Positions 48,674-57,899 are shown, counted from the stretch's first letter. The stretch: 64,000 bases of DNA from Pseudomonas sp. SORT22 (GCF_018417635.1 NZ_CP071007.1:4526501-4590500), one strand, 5' to 3'. Made by a program: numbers and translations. Notes: generated from the letters alone by a model not told the origin.

Positions 48674-49555
48674 TCAGTCCGCAGCGTTACGCGGCAATGT
48701 CCGTGCAAGTTCGATAAAAGCCCGGGTCGCGGGCGAGATGATGCGCTCATCGACCACCGCCAGCCCCACCATCCGCTTGACCGGCGGATCGAGCGGGCGC
48801 TGCACATAAGCCAGGCTCGTGGGCAACGGCAAGGACGATTGCGCGACGATGCTCACACCGTCACCACGGGCAACCATCTCCAGGGTGCTGAGCAGTTGCG
48901 AGGTGCGGTAGCGAATCCGGGGTTGCAGCCTGGCGGCAAGAAACAGCCGCGAGACGATCTCGGCTGAACCGGCCTCGGTCAATACGAAGGGGTCCAGGCA
49001 CAGTTGCTTGAGCGTCACTGAAGCGAGCTGCGCCAGCGCATGGTCGGCGGGCAGCAGCGTAACCATCTGGTCCTCCAGCAGCGGGTAGCTGTCGAACTGC
49101 TCTTCAGGCAGCACCACGAAACCGACATCGATGCGCCGCTCCTGCAGCCAGTGCAGCACCTGGCGGTCCGGACCTTCGTCGACATGCACCTCGATACCGG
49201 GGTACGCCTGGCGGTAGGCAGCGAGAATCGCCGGCAGCAAGCGCACCGACGCTGTCGGCCCGAACGAGCCGATGCGCAGCGTACCCTGCTTCATGCCACG
49301 GGCATCGTGGGCTTCCTGGCGCAGGGTTTCGGCCAGGCCGAGCATGGCCTGGGCCCGCGGCAGCAGGCGGCTGCCAATATCGCTCAGCTCGATCTGCCCC
49401 TGCTGGCGCTCGAACAGGGCCACGCCAAGCTCTTGCTCCAGGGCGCGGATGGCGTGAGACACCCCTGATTGGGAGATTTTCAGTTGCGCCGCGGCAAGGG
49501 TGAAGCCCTTGCGCGCAGCGACCACGGCGAAGATTTCCAGCTGGGTCAAAGTCAT
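48674..49555 (-). CDS. LysR-family transcriptional regulator
   Basis: A 293-residue regulator. The N-terminal winged helix-turn-helix is MTLTQLEIFAVVAARKGFTLAAAQLKISQSGVSHAIRALEQELGVALFERQQG; the rest is the LysR substrate-binding fold (TLRIGSFGPTASVRLLPAILAAYRQAYPGIEVHV). It is divergent from a DMT-family exporter, with a perfect 16-bp palindrome between them, so it probably regulates that exporter. The inducer is not predicted. Confidence 0.92.
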   Translation of the reverse strand: MTLTQLEIFAVVAARKGFTLAAAQLKISQSGVSHAIRALEQELGVALFERQQGQIELSDIGSRLLPRAQAMLGLAETLRQEAHDARGMKQGTLRIGSFGPTASVRLLPAILAAYRQAYPGIEVHVDEGPDRQVLHWLQERRIDVGFVVLPEEQFDSYPLLEDQMVTLLPADHALAQLASVTLKQLCLDPFVLTEAGSAEIVSRLFLAARLQPRIRYRTSQLLSTLEMVARGDGVSIVAQSSLPLPTSLAYVQRPLDPPVKRMVGLAVVDERIISPATRAFIELARTLPRNAAD

Positions 49556-49564
49556 CGAAAGCCC

Positions 49565-49580
49565 ATGAGCAATTGCTCAT
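49565..49580. promoter_or_regulatory. Perfect 16-bp palindrome in the LysR/DMT gap
   Basis: ATGAGCAATTGCTCAT is fully self-complementary. It starts 10 bp outside the LysR ATG and lies 67 bp before the chosen ATG of the exporter. LysR regulators bind such dyads in divergent promoters; the site includes no T-N11-A form, so the assignment is from position. Confidence 0.55.
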
Positions 49581-49646
49581 TTCCCTATGAGTCGGCATTC
49601 GGACAAGTATGGCGCATCACCTGTACGCCGTCAGCCGGGGCCCGCC

Positions 49647-50597
49647 ATGCCGTCTCAGTTTTGCACCTACCTGAAACTTGCGCTGGTCGCGATGATCTGG
49701 GGCGGCACCTTCGTTGCCGGTCGCGCCGTGGCCAGCGCTGTCGATCCGCTGCTGCTCGGCAGCCTGCGCTTTGCCCTGGCCAGCCTGGTGCTGGCGATCA
49801 TCCTGCGGGTGTCGAAAAAGGGTTTTGTCCGGGTGAGCAAGACCCAGGCCGTGCAAGTCGCCGGCCTGGGGTTTGCCGGCATCTATGCCTATACGCTGTT
49901 CTTCTTCCATGGCCTGCAATACACCGATGCCTCCCGGGCTTCGCTGATCGTGGCGAGCAACCCTGCGGTCATGGCGATCATGGCCTACCTGTGTTTCAGG
50001 CAGCGCCTGGGCCGCACACAGTTGCTCGGCGTCGCCCTGTGCCTGCTGGGCGCGGGCTGGGTGGTGCTGGCCCGGGCGCCCGCAGCGATTGGCCAGGGCA
50101 GCTGGCTCGGCGATGGCTTGATCTTCGGCTGCGTGCTGAGCTGGGTGATCTTCAGTGTCTGCTGCAGCGGCCTGGTGAAACAGCTCGGCGCGCTGCACAC
50201 GGTGACCTATGCGGTGTTCGCCGGGGCAGCGATGCTCAGCGTCCACGCCCTGCTCAATGGCAGCCTGAGCATCAGCGCATTGCACGCACTGTCGGCGCCC
50301 GAGTTGCTCAGCCTGGGGTACCTGGGGGCACTGGGTTCGGCGCTGGCGTACGTGCTGTATTACGACGCCATCGCCAGGATCGGCGCCACCCGGGCCGGCA
50401 GTTTCATTGCCCTCAACCCGCTGACCGCCGTGGTCGCTGGCGCCCTGCTGCTGGGCGAGCAACTGAGCGGCGCCATGCTGGCCGGTGGCACGCTGCTGAT
50501 CAGCGGCATACTGCTGGTCAACCGCGTGCCGGCACGGCTCAGTTGTCCTGCGGCCAGTGCAGGTTCACCGTGCCGGTCTGGCCGGGAACCAGGTTGA
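49647..50597 (+). CDS. EamA/DMT-family exporter
   Basis: A 316-residue inner-membrane protein with ten hydrophobic helices in two EamA repeats (LALVAMIWGGTFVAGRAVASAVDPLLLGSLRFALASLVLAII and LIFGCVLSWVIFSVCCSGLVKQLGALHTV). The start at 49647 is preferred because GGGG lies before it; an upstream in-frame ATG at 49587 is weaker. Family members export amino acids and other metabolites; the cargo is unknown. It overlaps the C-terminal end of the convergent gene by 59 bp. Confidence 0.88.
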   Translation: MPSQFCTYLKLALVAMIWGGTFVAGRAVASAVDPLLLGSLRFALASLVLAIILRVSKKGFVRVSKTQAVQVAGLGFAGIYAYTLFFFHGLQYTDASRASLIVASNPAVMAIMAYLCFRQRLGRTQLLGVALCLLGAGWVVLARAPAAIGQGSWLGDGLIFGCVLSWVIFSVCCSGLVKQLGALHTVTYAVFAGAAMLSVHALLNGSLSISALHALSAPELLSLGYLGALGSALAYVLYYDAIARIGATRAGSFIALNPLTAVVAGALLLGEQLSGAMLAGGTLLISGILLVNRVPARLSCPAASAGSPCRSGREPG

Positions 50598-50997
50598 CGG
50601 CGCCCAGTTGCTGCACGCCATTGCGCGAGGCAACCAGGTTGTAATGACCCGGCGGCAGCTTGACGTAGACCATCGGCCCGACCTGGCTCAGTTGCAGCAA
50701 GGTTTGCCCCTGCCCGCCCTGGATCGCCAGGTCGACATCCGGCACATACTTGTTCTCGGGGCCGGTCGAGAAGGTCAGATGCAAGTTATAGCCCTGGACT
50801 TGCTGAATGGCCCGCGACTCATCGATGCCGATTCCGCCGCTGACATAGCTCACGCCATTCTGCTCCTGGGGTTGCAACTTGACCCCGGACATGTCGATCG
50901 GCTCCTGGTACTGCGCAGCTTGAGCGTGCTGGGCCGGCCAGGCCACCAGCAACGCAGCCAGTGCCGTGGTGAACGCAAGTGTGCTGAAGGATTTCAT
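50539..50997 (-). CDS. Secreted hypothetical protein
   Basis: A 152-residue protein from MKSFSTLAFTTALAALLVAWPAQHAQA, an evident signal peptide cut before AQYQEP, with AGGAG eight bases before the ATG. The mature part (YVSGGIGIDESRAIQQVQGYNLHLTF, VYVKLPPGHYNLVASRNGVQQLGAVNLVPGQTGTVNLHW) is a beta-rich fold like the carboxypeptidase-regulatory Ig type. No function is known; the C-terminal 59 bp overlap with the exporter gene in the opposite direction. Confidence 0.8.
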   Translation of the reverse strand: MKSFSTLAFTTALAALLVAWPAQHAQAAQYQEPIDMSGVKLQPQEQNGVSYVSGGIGIDESRAIQQVQGYNLHLTFSTGPENKYVPDVDLAIQGGQGQTLLQLSQVGPMVYVKLPPGHYNLVASRNGVQQLGAVNLVPGQTGTVNLHWPQDN

Positions 50998-51145
50998 TGC
51001 CATGACTCCTGCGCTACAGCGTCGATACCATTTTACCCCTCTCACTCCTGGCGTTTAGATCAATTCGGCGTGAGGCTTGCGGGCAATACAATGAGGGTTT
51101 CGCCGCGTGCTAGAGTCTGCGGCCCAATCCGAAGGTGGACCACGA

Positions 51146-52399
51146 ATGGAACTCTCCCCCGCCGAACATCAGCTGTTGCAGGACCACCAACTGGCCCTGT
51201 TCGAAGGCTGCGTGATCTTCGATACTCAACCTGCAATCGACGCCGCCACCCTGGCGCGGATCGAAGCCCAACTGAGCGGCCCGCTACCTGCAGGGCTGTT
51301 GCAGCTGTGGCAGACCTGCCTGGGCGGTCGCGTCGGCTATGACCTGGAAGTGGTTTACGACGGCCACCGCCACCCGTTCTCCTTCAGCGAGCTGTTCTAC
51401 CCGGATAGTGACGGCTACCGCGACCTCTGGGGCTGGATCGAGCACGAACAGGAGCAAGCCGAAGAAGCCGCCCGGGAACACGGCCGCCCCTGGAACGGCA
51501 AGCTCGACTACCTGCCGTTCGGCGGATTCGAATATCTGGAGCGCTTGTACGTGTGCGTCACCCCGGGCCCCAACCATGGCGCGGTGATCGCCTGGAGCCG
51601 CGGGCTGCCGCCAGCCTGGGCCGGCAGCCTGCACCAGGACAGCCTGGCACGCATCGCCGACGACATCGCCGGGCTGTTCCACCTGCTGGCCTATGAACAA
51701 GACCCGTTCGACCCGCAGGCCGAGTACAGCAGCGCCAGCGAACTGCTCGAAGCGCTGGATGAACTGGAAGCAGCCGGTGAGTCGGGCGTGACGCTCAAGG
51801 CGCGGCTTGAGACCTTGCTACGCGAACGAGTACTGGACTGGCGCCCGGCACTGGCTGACGGCAGCCTCGCCGGACAACCACGCCTGCGCCAACTGGCGCT
51901 GCTCGATGCGGCCAGCCATGGCGATATCGAGCGCCTGGCAGCCCTGCGCAAGGCCGGCTGCGACCTGAGAGAAGTGCTGCGCGGACACGGCGCCAGCCTG
52001 GAATGCTGCCTGCAGCACGGCCACCTGGAAGCTGCCAGCTGGTTGCTCGACCAGGGCATGCCGGTGCAAGCCGACACGCTGCTGGTAGGCGCTGCGCAGG
52101 TAACGCCGGCGCTGGCCAAGCGCTTGCTGGGCCTGGGGGCGATTAGTGAACCCAGTGCGGTGCTCAGCGCCATCGCCCAGGACCACCTGGACAGCGCCGA
52201 GATCATGGCCCGGCCACTGCTTGAAGCCTCGCCGGACAGTGCCAGTGCCTTGCAAAAGGCGTTGCTCGAACGCGCCGAGCAGCAGCGGCGCGATGCCAAG
52301 CGGATCAAGGCCGGCACGTTGTACAGCAACCTCGGTGCCGCCGACTATCTGGCCGAGGCCGAACGCATCGACGCGCTGCGCCAGCGCCTGTTCAACTGA
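51146..52399 (+). CDS. SMI1/KNR4-type (SUKH) protein with ankyrin-like repeats
   Basis: A 417-residue cytoplasmic protein, start chosen at MELSPAEHQLLQDHQ with GAAGGTGG upstream. The first part (LARIEAQLSGPLPAGLLQLWQTCLGGRVGYDLEVV...HPFSFSELFYPDSDGY) resembles SMI1/KNR4 (SUKH) domains, which in bacteria are mostly immunity proteins of toxin systems. Ankyrin-like repeats follow (LLDAASHGDIERLAALRKAGCDLREVLRGHG, ASLECCLQHGHLEAASWLLDQGMPV). No toxin gene is adjacent. Immunity is a family-based inference. Confidence 0.75.
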   Translation: MELSPAEHQLLQDHQLALFEGCVIFDTQPAIDAATLARIEAQLSGPLPAGLLQLWQTCLGGRVGYDLEVVYDGHRHPFSFSELFYPDSDGYRDLWGWIEHEQEQAEEAAREHGRPWNGKLDYLPFGGFEYLERLYVCVTPGPNHGAVIAWSRGLPPAWAGSLHQDSLARIADDIAGLFHLLAYEQDPFDPQAEYSSASELLEALDELEAAGESGVTLKARLETLLRERVLDWRPALADGSLAGQPRLRQLALLDAASHGDIERLAALRKAGCDLREVLRGHGASLECCLQHGHLEAASWLLDQGMPVQADTLLVGAAQVTPALAKRLLGLGAISEPSAVLSAIAQDHLDSAEIMARPLLEASPDSASALQKALLERAEQQRRDAKRIKAGTLYSNLGAADYLAEAERIDALRQRLFN

Positions 52400-52402
52400 C
52401 TG

Positions 52403-53023
52403 TCAGCCGTTACGGGCCTTGATGTAGGCAAGAAAGCTATCAAGGTCCGAGCTGCTGAGCATCCGCGAGACAGCTTTGACTTCATCCATGGGCCAGTCCC
52501 ACCAGGCCGCTTCGAGCAAGGTGTTGCGCACTTCTTCGTCAAACCGCCACCTGATCTGCTTGCACGGGTTGCCGCCGACCACCGCAAACGGCGGCACATC
52601 GCGGGTCACCAGCGCACCGGCGGCGACAATCGCGCCATGGCCGATGGTCACGCCCGAGAGGATCACCGCGTTGGTGCAGATCCAGCAGTCGCTGCCGATC
52701 ACCACATCGCCCTTGCTCGGCGCATAGTCCTTGATGTCCTTGACGGCATCGACCATGGCCGGGAACGGGTAAGTGGTCAGCCAGTCGGTACGGTGCTCAC
52801 CGCCGAGCAGTATCTGTACGCCCGCTGCGATCGAGGTGTAGGAACCGATCTTCAGCACTGTATCGTCACCGAACTCGACAACTTCCGGAATCCCGTAGGT
52901 GCCCACCCCGACGCTATAACGTGGGTAACGCAGCCTGATCTTTTCTGCCGCACGCTCAAGCTTGTCCATCGAGCGCAGTCGTTTGCGCTCACGCCGCTGT
53001 TTCAAGAGGTCGAATAACTTCAC
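52403..53023 (-). CDS. Hexapeptide (LbH) acetyltransferase, CatB/XAT-like
   Basis: A 206-residue protein whose GTG start has AAGGA seven bases upstream; a much longer in-frame ORF has no ribosome site and overlaps the glycosyltransferase gene. The C-terminal half is a left-handed beta helix: LKIGSYTSIAAGVQILLGGEHRTDWLTTYPF, DVVIGSDCWICTNAVILSGVTIGHGAIVAAGALVTRDVPPFAVVGGNP. The His in GGEHR is the catalytic one of xenobiotic and O-acetyltransferases. The gene follows the glycosyltransferase by 17 bp and probably acts on a surface sugar. Confidence 0.85.
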   Translation of the reverse strand: MKLFDLLKQRRERKRLRSMDKLERAAEKIRLRYPRYSVGVGTYGIPEVVEFGDDTVLKIGSYTSIAAGVQILLGGEHRTDWLTTYPFPAMVDAVKDIKDYAPSKGDVVIGSDCWICTNAVILSGVTIGHGAIVAAGALVTRDVPPFAVVGGNPCKQIRWRFDEEVRNTLLEAAWWDWPMDEVKAVSRMLSSSDLDSFLAYIKARNG

Positions 53024-53040
53024 AAAGGGGTCCTTGCTGA

Positions 53041-53925
53041 TCAACGGTGCAGTACGAGGCGCTTCAGGCGTTTGAATGTGGTGCGGTTGTAATGGCGTAG
53101 CGGGATCGAGCGCAACAGTTGCCAGGCAAATTTCTTGTCGGCGACCACCGCATACTTCAATGCCTTGTTGATCAGCACCGTCCTGCCCTGCTGATACCCG
53201 GGATGCGTTTTGAAGGGCGCCATCGCCAGCATATCGGCATCCAGCAGGACCTTGAACTTTCTCGACAGGTTGTTGGGGTGGCGGCGATAGCGCGTCACGC
53301 ACACCGGCAACTCGTGAATCTGGTAGCCCTTGCTGGCGATCCTGAGGGTGATCTGGAAATCCTGGACCTTGATCGCCGGGTCGTAGAACTGCGCCGCGCG
53401 CATCGCCTGCATGCGGTACAACGCGCCCGGCGCACCGATGACCACTGCCTCGCGGACGATCTGGTCGAAGCTGAAGGTCTTTACCTCGGTGCGCTGCTGG
53501 GTCTTGGTTTCGGCGCCATCGCTGTCCATGTAGGCGATCAGGGCGCCGACGCAGCCGACCTCGGGGTGCTCGTCCAGGTACCTGGCCCTGACGCTGAGCG
53601 AATGCGGGAGCATGATGTCGTCCAGGTCCGGAGTGGACACATACACGCCCCGGGCATGCTTGAGGCCATTGTTCAGCGTGGCACTGACGCCCTGATTGTG
53701 CTGGGTCAGCAGGGTGAAAGCGTAGGTGTCCTGCAGCGCCCGGAGCATGGCAAGGCTGTTGTCCGTCGAGCCATCGTCGACAATGATCACCTCGAAGTTG
53801 GGGTAATCCTGGGCAAAGATGCTCTGCAGCGCGGCCTCAAGGTACTTCTCGGCGTTGTAGCAAGGAGCGACGACCGAGATCAGTGGCGGCGACTGGGAAG
53901 GCTGCTGGGCGTGTTCTTGGGTCAT
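53041..53925 (-). CDS. Family 2 glycosyltransferase
   Basis: About 294 residues from MTQEHAQQPSQSP; more distal starts are possible. The GT-A domain shows PLISVVAPCYNAEKYLEAALQSIFAQDYPNFEVIIVDDGSTDNS, DLDDIMLPHS (DxD-like) and GALYRMQAMRA. It transfers a sugar from a nucleotide donor to a surface glycan or lipid acceptor; neither can be deduced. The acetyltransferase gene follows by 17 bp, and the siderophore receptor is divergent from it. The pair looks like a small surface-modification unit. Confidence 0.87.
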   Translation of the reverse strand: MTQEHAQQPSQSPPLISVVAPCYNAEKYLEAALQSIFAQDYPNFEVIIVDDGSTDNSLAMLRALQDTYAFTLLTQHNQGVSATLNNGLKHARGVYVSTPDLDDIMLPHSLSVRARYLDEHPEVGCVGALIAYMDSDGAETKTQQRTEVKTFSFDQIVREAVVIGAPGALYRMQAMRAAQFYDPAIKVQDFQITLRIASKGYQIHELPVCVTRYRRHPNNLSRKFKVLLDADMLAMAPFKTHPGYQQGRTVLINKALKYAVVADKKFAWQLLRSIPLRHYNRTTFKRLKRLVLHR

Positions 53926-54098
53926 TACGGGTAAAAGCCTTATGCCGGCCTCACGACGGAGGCGGGTCATCTTTGAGTTCGAAGTGGCACCATGATGCTG
54001 GAACTCTGCCTGGTTGTCATGGTTCGCTCCAGAAACATGTCGAAACACCTACAGCTGCAAGAAAGGTAAGCGGCGAGATTATCATCAGCAACGTAACT

Positions 54099-54117
54099 GC
54101 TAATAATTCTCATAAAC
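54099..54117 (+). promoter_or_regulatory. Candidate Fur box before the siderophore receptor
   Basis: GCTAATAATTCTCATAAAC agrees with the 19-bp Fur consensus GATAATGATAATCATTATC at 13 positions. It lies 36 bp before the receptor start, where the promoter should be. Iron repression of the receptor is expected from this. Confidence 0.65.
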
Positions 54118-54152
54118 ACTTACATTTAATTTTCACTGGGGTGAAACTTTAC

Positions 54153-56366
54153 ATGTCTTGCCAACTTGCTCGTGGTCGTTCATCGCATTCCTTCATGGCT
54201 TCAGCGCTGGGCCTTGCCGTCGCTTCAACATCAAGCTATTCGCTCGCCGAGAAGGCGTCCAGCCCGCCTATGGAGCTGGGCAATATCAACATCGATGCCA
54301 AGGCCAGCAGCGACTACAAGACTGAACGCTCGGCGTCGGGCAAGTACACCACCACCCTGCTCGACACCCCGCAGACCATCACCGTGGTGCCCTCCCAGGT
54401 AATCAAGGAGCAGCAGGCCCTGAGCCTGCGCCAGGTACTGTCCAACGTCTCCGGCATCACCTTCAACGCCGGCGAAGGCGGTGGCGGCTCGGGCGACAGC
54501 ATCAACATCCGCGGCTTCTCGGCCAACAGCAATATCCAGATCGACGGCTTGCGCGACAGCGCCCAGACCAACCGCACCGACACCTTCAATGTCGAGCAGG
54601 TCGAAGTCATCAAAGGCCCCAACTCTGTGTTCGGCGGTGCCGGCACCACCGGCGGCAGCATCAACATCATCAGCAAGCAGCCCCAGGACCAGGCCTTCAC
54701 CCGCCTGGGCGGCAGTGTCGGCACCGACAGCTACCACCGCATGACCCTGGACAGCAACCAGCCGCTGGAGGGCGTAGGGCATGACAGCGCGTTTCGCATC
54801 AACCTCATGGGCCACCAGAACGATGTGGCCGGCCGCGAACAGATCGACCGTGAACGCTGGGGGCTCGCCCCATCGCTGCGCCTGGGCCTGAGCGAATCCA
54901 CGCGCCTGACCCTGAGCGCCTTCCACCAGGTCGATGACAACCTGCCCGACTACGGCGTACCGGCCCTGGACGGCAAACGCCTGGCCGGCGTCAGCCGCGA
55001 AGACTACTTCGGCTGGAAGAACCTCGACAAGGAAGAGATCGAGCAAAGCTCGTTCACCGCCAACTTCGAACACGACTTCAACGACAACCTGCGCCTGCAA
55101 AACCTTACGCGCTACAGCCACATTGCCCGCGATACCACGGTTTCGGCTTCGCACGTCAACACCACCGGCCTGCCGCCTGGCCGCTATCGCCCCGCCGGCC
55201 CCCAGGGCTACGGGCGCGATGCGACCACCGAAATGTGGATCAACCAGACCAATCTGATCAGCAACTTCAAGCTGCTGGGCATGCGCCATGACCTGGTCAC
55301 CGGCATGGAAGTGTCACGCGAAACCATGGACCTGAAGACCTACGGCTACGGCTTGAGCAACGCCCTGTATCCCGCTAATGGTTATGATCTGAGCAACCCG
55401 CCGGGGCACTGGTCGGGGCCGGCCAACAAGGCCACCAGCAGCTACACCGACACCGAGCTGACCAACCAGGCGCTGTACATCTTCGACACCATTGCCCTGC
55501 ATGAGCAATGGGACCTGAACCTGGGCCTGCGCTACGACAAGTTCAAAGGTCAGGCCCAAGGCTACGACGCCGGGCATGTACGCACCTCCGACTTCGACTC
55601 CACCGACGAGAAACTCAGTGGCCGTGCCGGGCTGGTCTACAAACCGACTGAGAACGGGCGTATCTACCTGGCCTGGGGCAACTCCTTCAACCCTTCGGCA
55701 GAGAGCCTGGCCTCCACCGGCGGCGGCCTGAGCGCGGCCACCGAAAACCTCGCCCCGGAAAAGAACGAAACCTGGGAACTGGGGACCAAATGGGAGCTGC
55801 TCGACAAGCGCCTGGAACTGGACGCGGCGCTGTTTCGGGTAGAAAAGACCAACGCCCGCGAAACCATGGCCGACGGCTCCACCCAACTGGCCGGCAAGCA
55901 GCGTGTACAGGGCGTCGAAGTCGGGGTCACCGGGCATATCACCGAGCAGTGGGATGTGTTCGCCAACTACACCTTCCTCGACAGTGAAACCCTCAAGGCC
56001 GCCAACACTGCAGCCGGTATCGCCCGTGAAGGCCAGGCCCTGGGCAACACCCCGCCGCGCTCGCTGAACCTGTGGACCACTTACCAGCTGCCGGCCGGCT
56101 GGACCCTGGGCTATGGCGCGCGTTATGTCAGCGAACGCAACGTCACCTCCAGCACCAGCGCCAAGCTTGACGCCTACTGGCTGCACAACGCCATGGTGGC
56201 GTACCGGGTCAACGAAGACCTCGACCTGCAGCTGAACGTCAACAACCTGTTCGACAAGGATTACGTTGAGCGTGTGCGCCAGCAGAACGGCACCGATGCG
56301 CGTTCTTCGGCCATAGAGTACGGCGATGCGCGTTCGGCGATTCTGTCGGCGACCTACGCGTTCTGA
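54153..56366 (+). CDS. TonB-dependent catecholate-type siderophore receptor
   Basis: A 737-residue outer-membrane receptor; the start at MSCQLARGRSSHSF follows GGGGTGA, while the longer upstream frame overlaps the glycosyltransferase. A signal region leads to the plug (TLLDTPQTITVVPSQVIKEQQALSLRQVLSNVSGI, INIRGFSANSNIQIDGLRDSAQTNRTDTFNVEQVEVIKGPNS) and a 22-strand barrel ending SAILSATYAF. The plug resembles Fiu/PiuA catecholate receptors. A Fur-box-like site precedes it. The siderophore is not shown by sequence, and no synthesis or partner genes are near, so it likely serves xenosiderophores. Confidence 0.93.
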   Translation: MSCQLARGRSSHSFMASALGLAVASTSSYSLAEKASSPPMELGNINIDAKASSDYKTERSASGKYTTTLLDTPQTITVVPSQVIKEQQALSLRQVLSNVSGITFNAGEGGGGSGDSINIRGFSANSNIQIDGLRDSAQTNRTDTFNVEQVEVIKGPNSVFGGAGTTGGSINIISKQPQDQAFTRLGGSVGTDSYHRMTLDSNQPLEGVGHDSAFRINLMGHQNDVAGREQIDRERWGLAPSLRLGLSESTRLTLSAFHQVDDNLPDYGVPALDGKRLAGVSREDYFGWKNLDKEEIEQSSFTANFEHDFNDNLRLQNLTRYSHIARDTTVSASHVNTTGLPPGRYRPAGPQGYGRDATTEMWINQTNLISNFKLLGMRHDLVTGMEVSRETMDLKTYGYGLSNALYPANGYDLSNPPGHWSGPANKATSSYTDTELTNQALYIFDTIALHEQWDLNLGLRYDKFKGQAQGYDAGHVRTSDFDSTDEKLSGRAGLVYKPTENGRIYLAWGNSFNPSAESLASTGGGLSAATENLAPEKNETWELGTKWELLDKRLELDAALFRVEKTNARETMADGSTQLAGKQRVQGVEVGVTGHITEQWDVFANYTFLDSETLKAANTAAGIAREGQALGNTPPRSLNLWTTYQLPAGWTLGYGARYVSERNVTSSTSAKLDAYWLHNAMVAYRVNEDLDLQLNVNNLFDKDYVERVRQQNGTDARSSAIEYGDARSAILSATYAF

Positions 56367-56379
56367 TAGGTAGGAAACG

Positions 56380-56416
56380 AAAAAGCCCGCGACCTTTGCA
56401 GGACGCGGGCTTTCTC
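56380..56416. terminator. Terminator between the receptor and tRNA-Lys
   Basis: AAAAAGCCCGCG and CGCGGGCTTTCTCTT form a hairpin with loop ACCTTTGCAGGA. Tracts of A and T on both sides make it work for both strands. Confidence 0.8.
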
Positions 56417-56426
56417 TTACAGCGTA

Positions 56427-56502
56427 TGGTGGGTCGTGTAGGATTCGAACCTACGACCAATTGGTTAAAAGCCAACTGCTCTACCAACTGAGCTAACGAC
56501 CC
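56427..56502 (-). tRNA. tRNA-Lys (TTT)
   Basis: On the minus strand GGGTCGT pairs with ACGACCC, the discriminator is A and CCA is encoded. The D-loop TAGCTCAGTTGGTAGAGC, the anticodon loop CTTTTAA (anticodon TTT) and GGTTCGAATCC T-arm are all present. It is a complete 76-nt tRNA. Confidence 0.97.
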
Positions 56503-56563
56503 GTTGGATGGCGCGTATAATACTGATTTCTAACAGGAAATCAACACCCCATCGCAAAATAAT

Positions 56564-57238
56564 TTAAAAATATCTGGTCGGGTCCTCTACACCGGCGGCT
56601 TTAAAGCCGTCGGCGCGCAGGCGGCAGCTGTCACATTTGCCGCACGCACGGCCTTGATCGTCGGCCTGATAGCAGGAAACGGTCAGGCTGTAATCCACCC
56701 CGCGGGCCATGCCGGCCTGGACGATCTGCGCCTTGCTGAGGTTCTGCAGCGGTGCCTGGATGCGAAAGCCGTTGCCTTCGACACCGGCTTTGGTAGCCAG
56801 ATTGGCCATGCGCTCGAACGCCTCAACGAACTCCGGACGGCAATCCGGGTAACCGGAGTAATCCACGGCGTTGACGCCGATGAAGATATCGCGGGCTTCC
56901 AGTACCTCTGCCCAGCCCAGGGCCAGGGACAGGAACACCGTATTGCGTGCCGGCACGTAAGTGACCGGGATGCCTTCGCTCGGCGCTTCAGGTACATCGA
57001 TGCTGCTGTCGGTCAGGGCCGAGCCGCCAATACCGTCCAGGCTCAGGCCGATGACCTTGTGTTCGACCACGCCCAGGTCGCGGGCAACCCGCGCTGCGGC
57101 GTTGAGCTCGGCGCGGTGGCGCTGGCCGTAGTCGAAGCTCATGGTGTAGCAGCTGTAGCCCTCGGCCTTGGCCATGGCAACAACAGTGGCCGAGTCGAGG
57201 CCGCCGGAAAGCAGAATTACCGCACGTTTCTCAGTCAT
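56564..57238 (-). CDS. queC: 7-cyano-7-deazaguanine synthase
   Basis: A 224-residue enzyme making preQ0, a queuosine precursor, from 7-carboxy-7-deazaguanine and ammonia with ATP. The start is [18 protein letters not shown]; the PP-loop SGGLDSAT is at the N-terminus. The C-terminal zinc motif is [23 protein letters not shown], with the four Cys. The upstream longer frame overlaps queE. It follows queE by 13 bp and both serve the same pathway. Confidence 0.97.
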   Translation of the reverse strand: MTEKRAVILLSGGLDSATVVAMAKAEGYSCYTMSFDYGQRHRAELNAAARVARDLGVVEHKVIGLSLDGIGGSALTDSSIDVPEAPSEGIPVTYVPARNTVFLSLALGWAEVLEARDIFIGVNAVDYSGYPDCRPEFVEAFERMANLATKAGVEGNGFRIQAPLQNLSKAQIVQAGMARGVDYSLTVSCYQADDQGRACGKCDSCRLRADGFKAAGVEDPTRYF

Positions 57239-57251
57239 TGCATCACTCCTG

Positions 57252-57899
57252 TCAGCGTCCCGGTTCGTCGTTCCACAGCAGTTTGTGCAGCTGCATCTGG
57301 AAACGAACCGGCAAATTATCGGCCACGATCCAGTCGGCCAGGTCGGTGGCACTCACCTGGTGGTGGCTGGGCGAGAAGAGTACGTCGCCAGCGCGTTTTT
57401 CCAGGCCATATTGAATGAGCTTGGACACCGCCCAATCGTAGTCTTCACGGGAACAGATAACGAACTTGACCTGGTCATTCGGGGTCAGCAGCTCGATATT
57501 CTCGTAACGGTTGCGGTGAACTTCCTCGGAGCCTGGGGTTTTCAGGTCGACCACGCGACTGACCCGAGTGTCGACCCTGGAAATATCCAGGGCGCCACTG
57601 GTCTCCAGCGAAACCTCGTAACCGGCGTCGCACAGCTGCTTGAGCAAAGGGATGGCATTGGGCTGGGCCAGCGGCTCGCCGCCGGTGACGCAGACATAGC
57701 GCGGCTTGAAGCCGGCGACCTGGTCGAGGATCGAGTCGAGGGTGCGGATGCTGCCGCCACTGAATGCGTACTCGCTGTCGCAATACTGGCAACGCAGCGG
57801 GCAGCCGGTGAGGCGGACGAATACCGTGGGCAGCCCAGCGGTACGCGTTTCACCCTGCAAAGAGTAAAAAACTTCGGTAATGCGTAATGTGTCTTGCAT
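57252..57899 (-). CDS. queE: 7-carboxy-7-deazaguanine synthase
   Basis: A 215-residue radical-SAM enzyme converting 6-carboxytetrahydropterin to 7-carboxy-7-deazaguanine for queuosine. The cluster motif is [18 protein letters not shown] (Cx3Cx2C), preceded by [12 protein letters not shown]. The start [11 protein letters not shown] is favoured; a GTG three codons earlier is also possible. [12 protein letters not shown] and [11 protein letters not shown] are SAM-binding segments. A preQ1 riboswitch was looked for upstream and not found. Confidence 0.95.
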   Translation of the reverse strand: MQDTLRITEVFYSLQGETRTAGLPTVFVRLTGCPLRCQYCDSEYAFSGGSIRTLDSILDQVAGFKPRYVCVTGGEPLAQPNAIPLLKQLCDAGYEVSLETSGALDISRVDTRVSRVVDLKTPGSEEVHRNRYENIELLTPNDQVKFVICSREDYDWAVSKLIQYGLEKRAGDVLFSPSHHQVSATDLADWIVADNLPVRFQMQLHKLLWNDEPGR

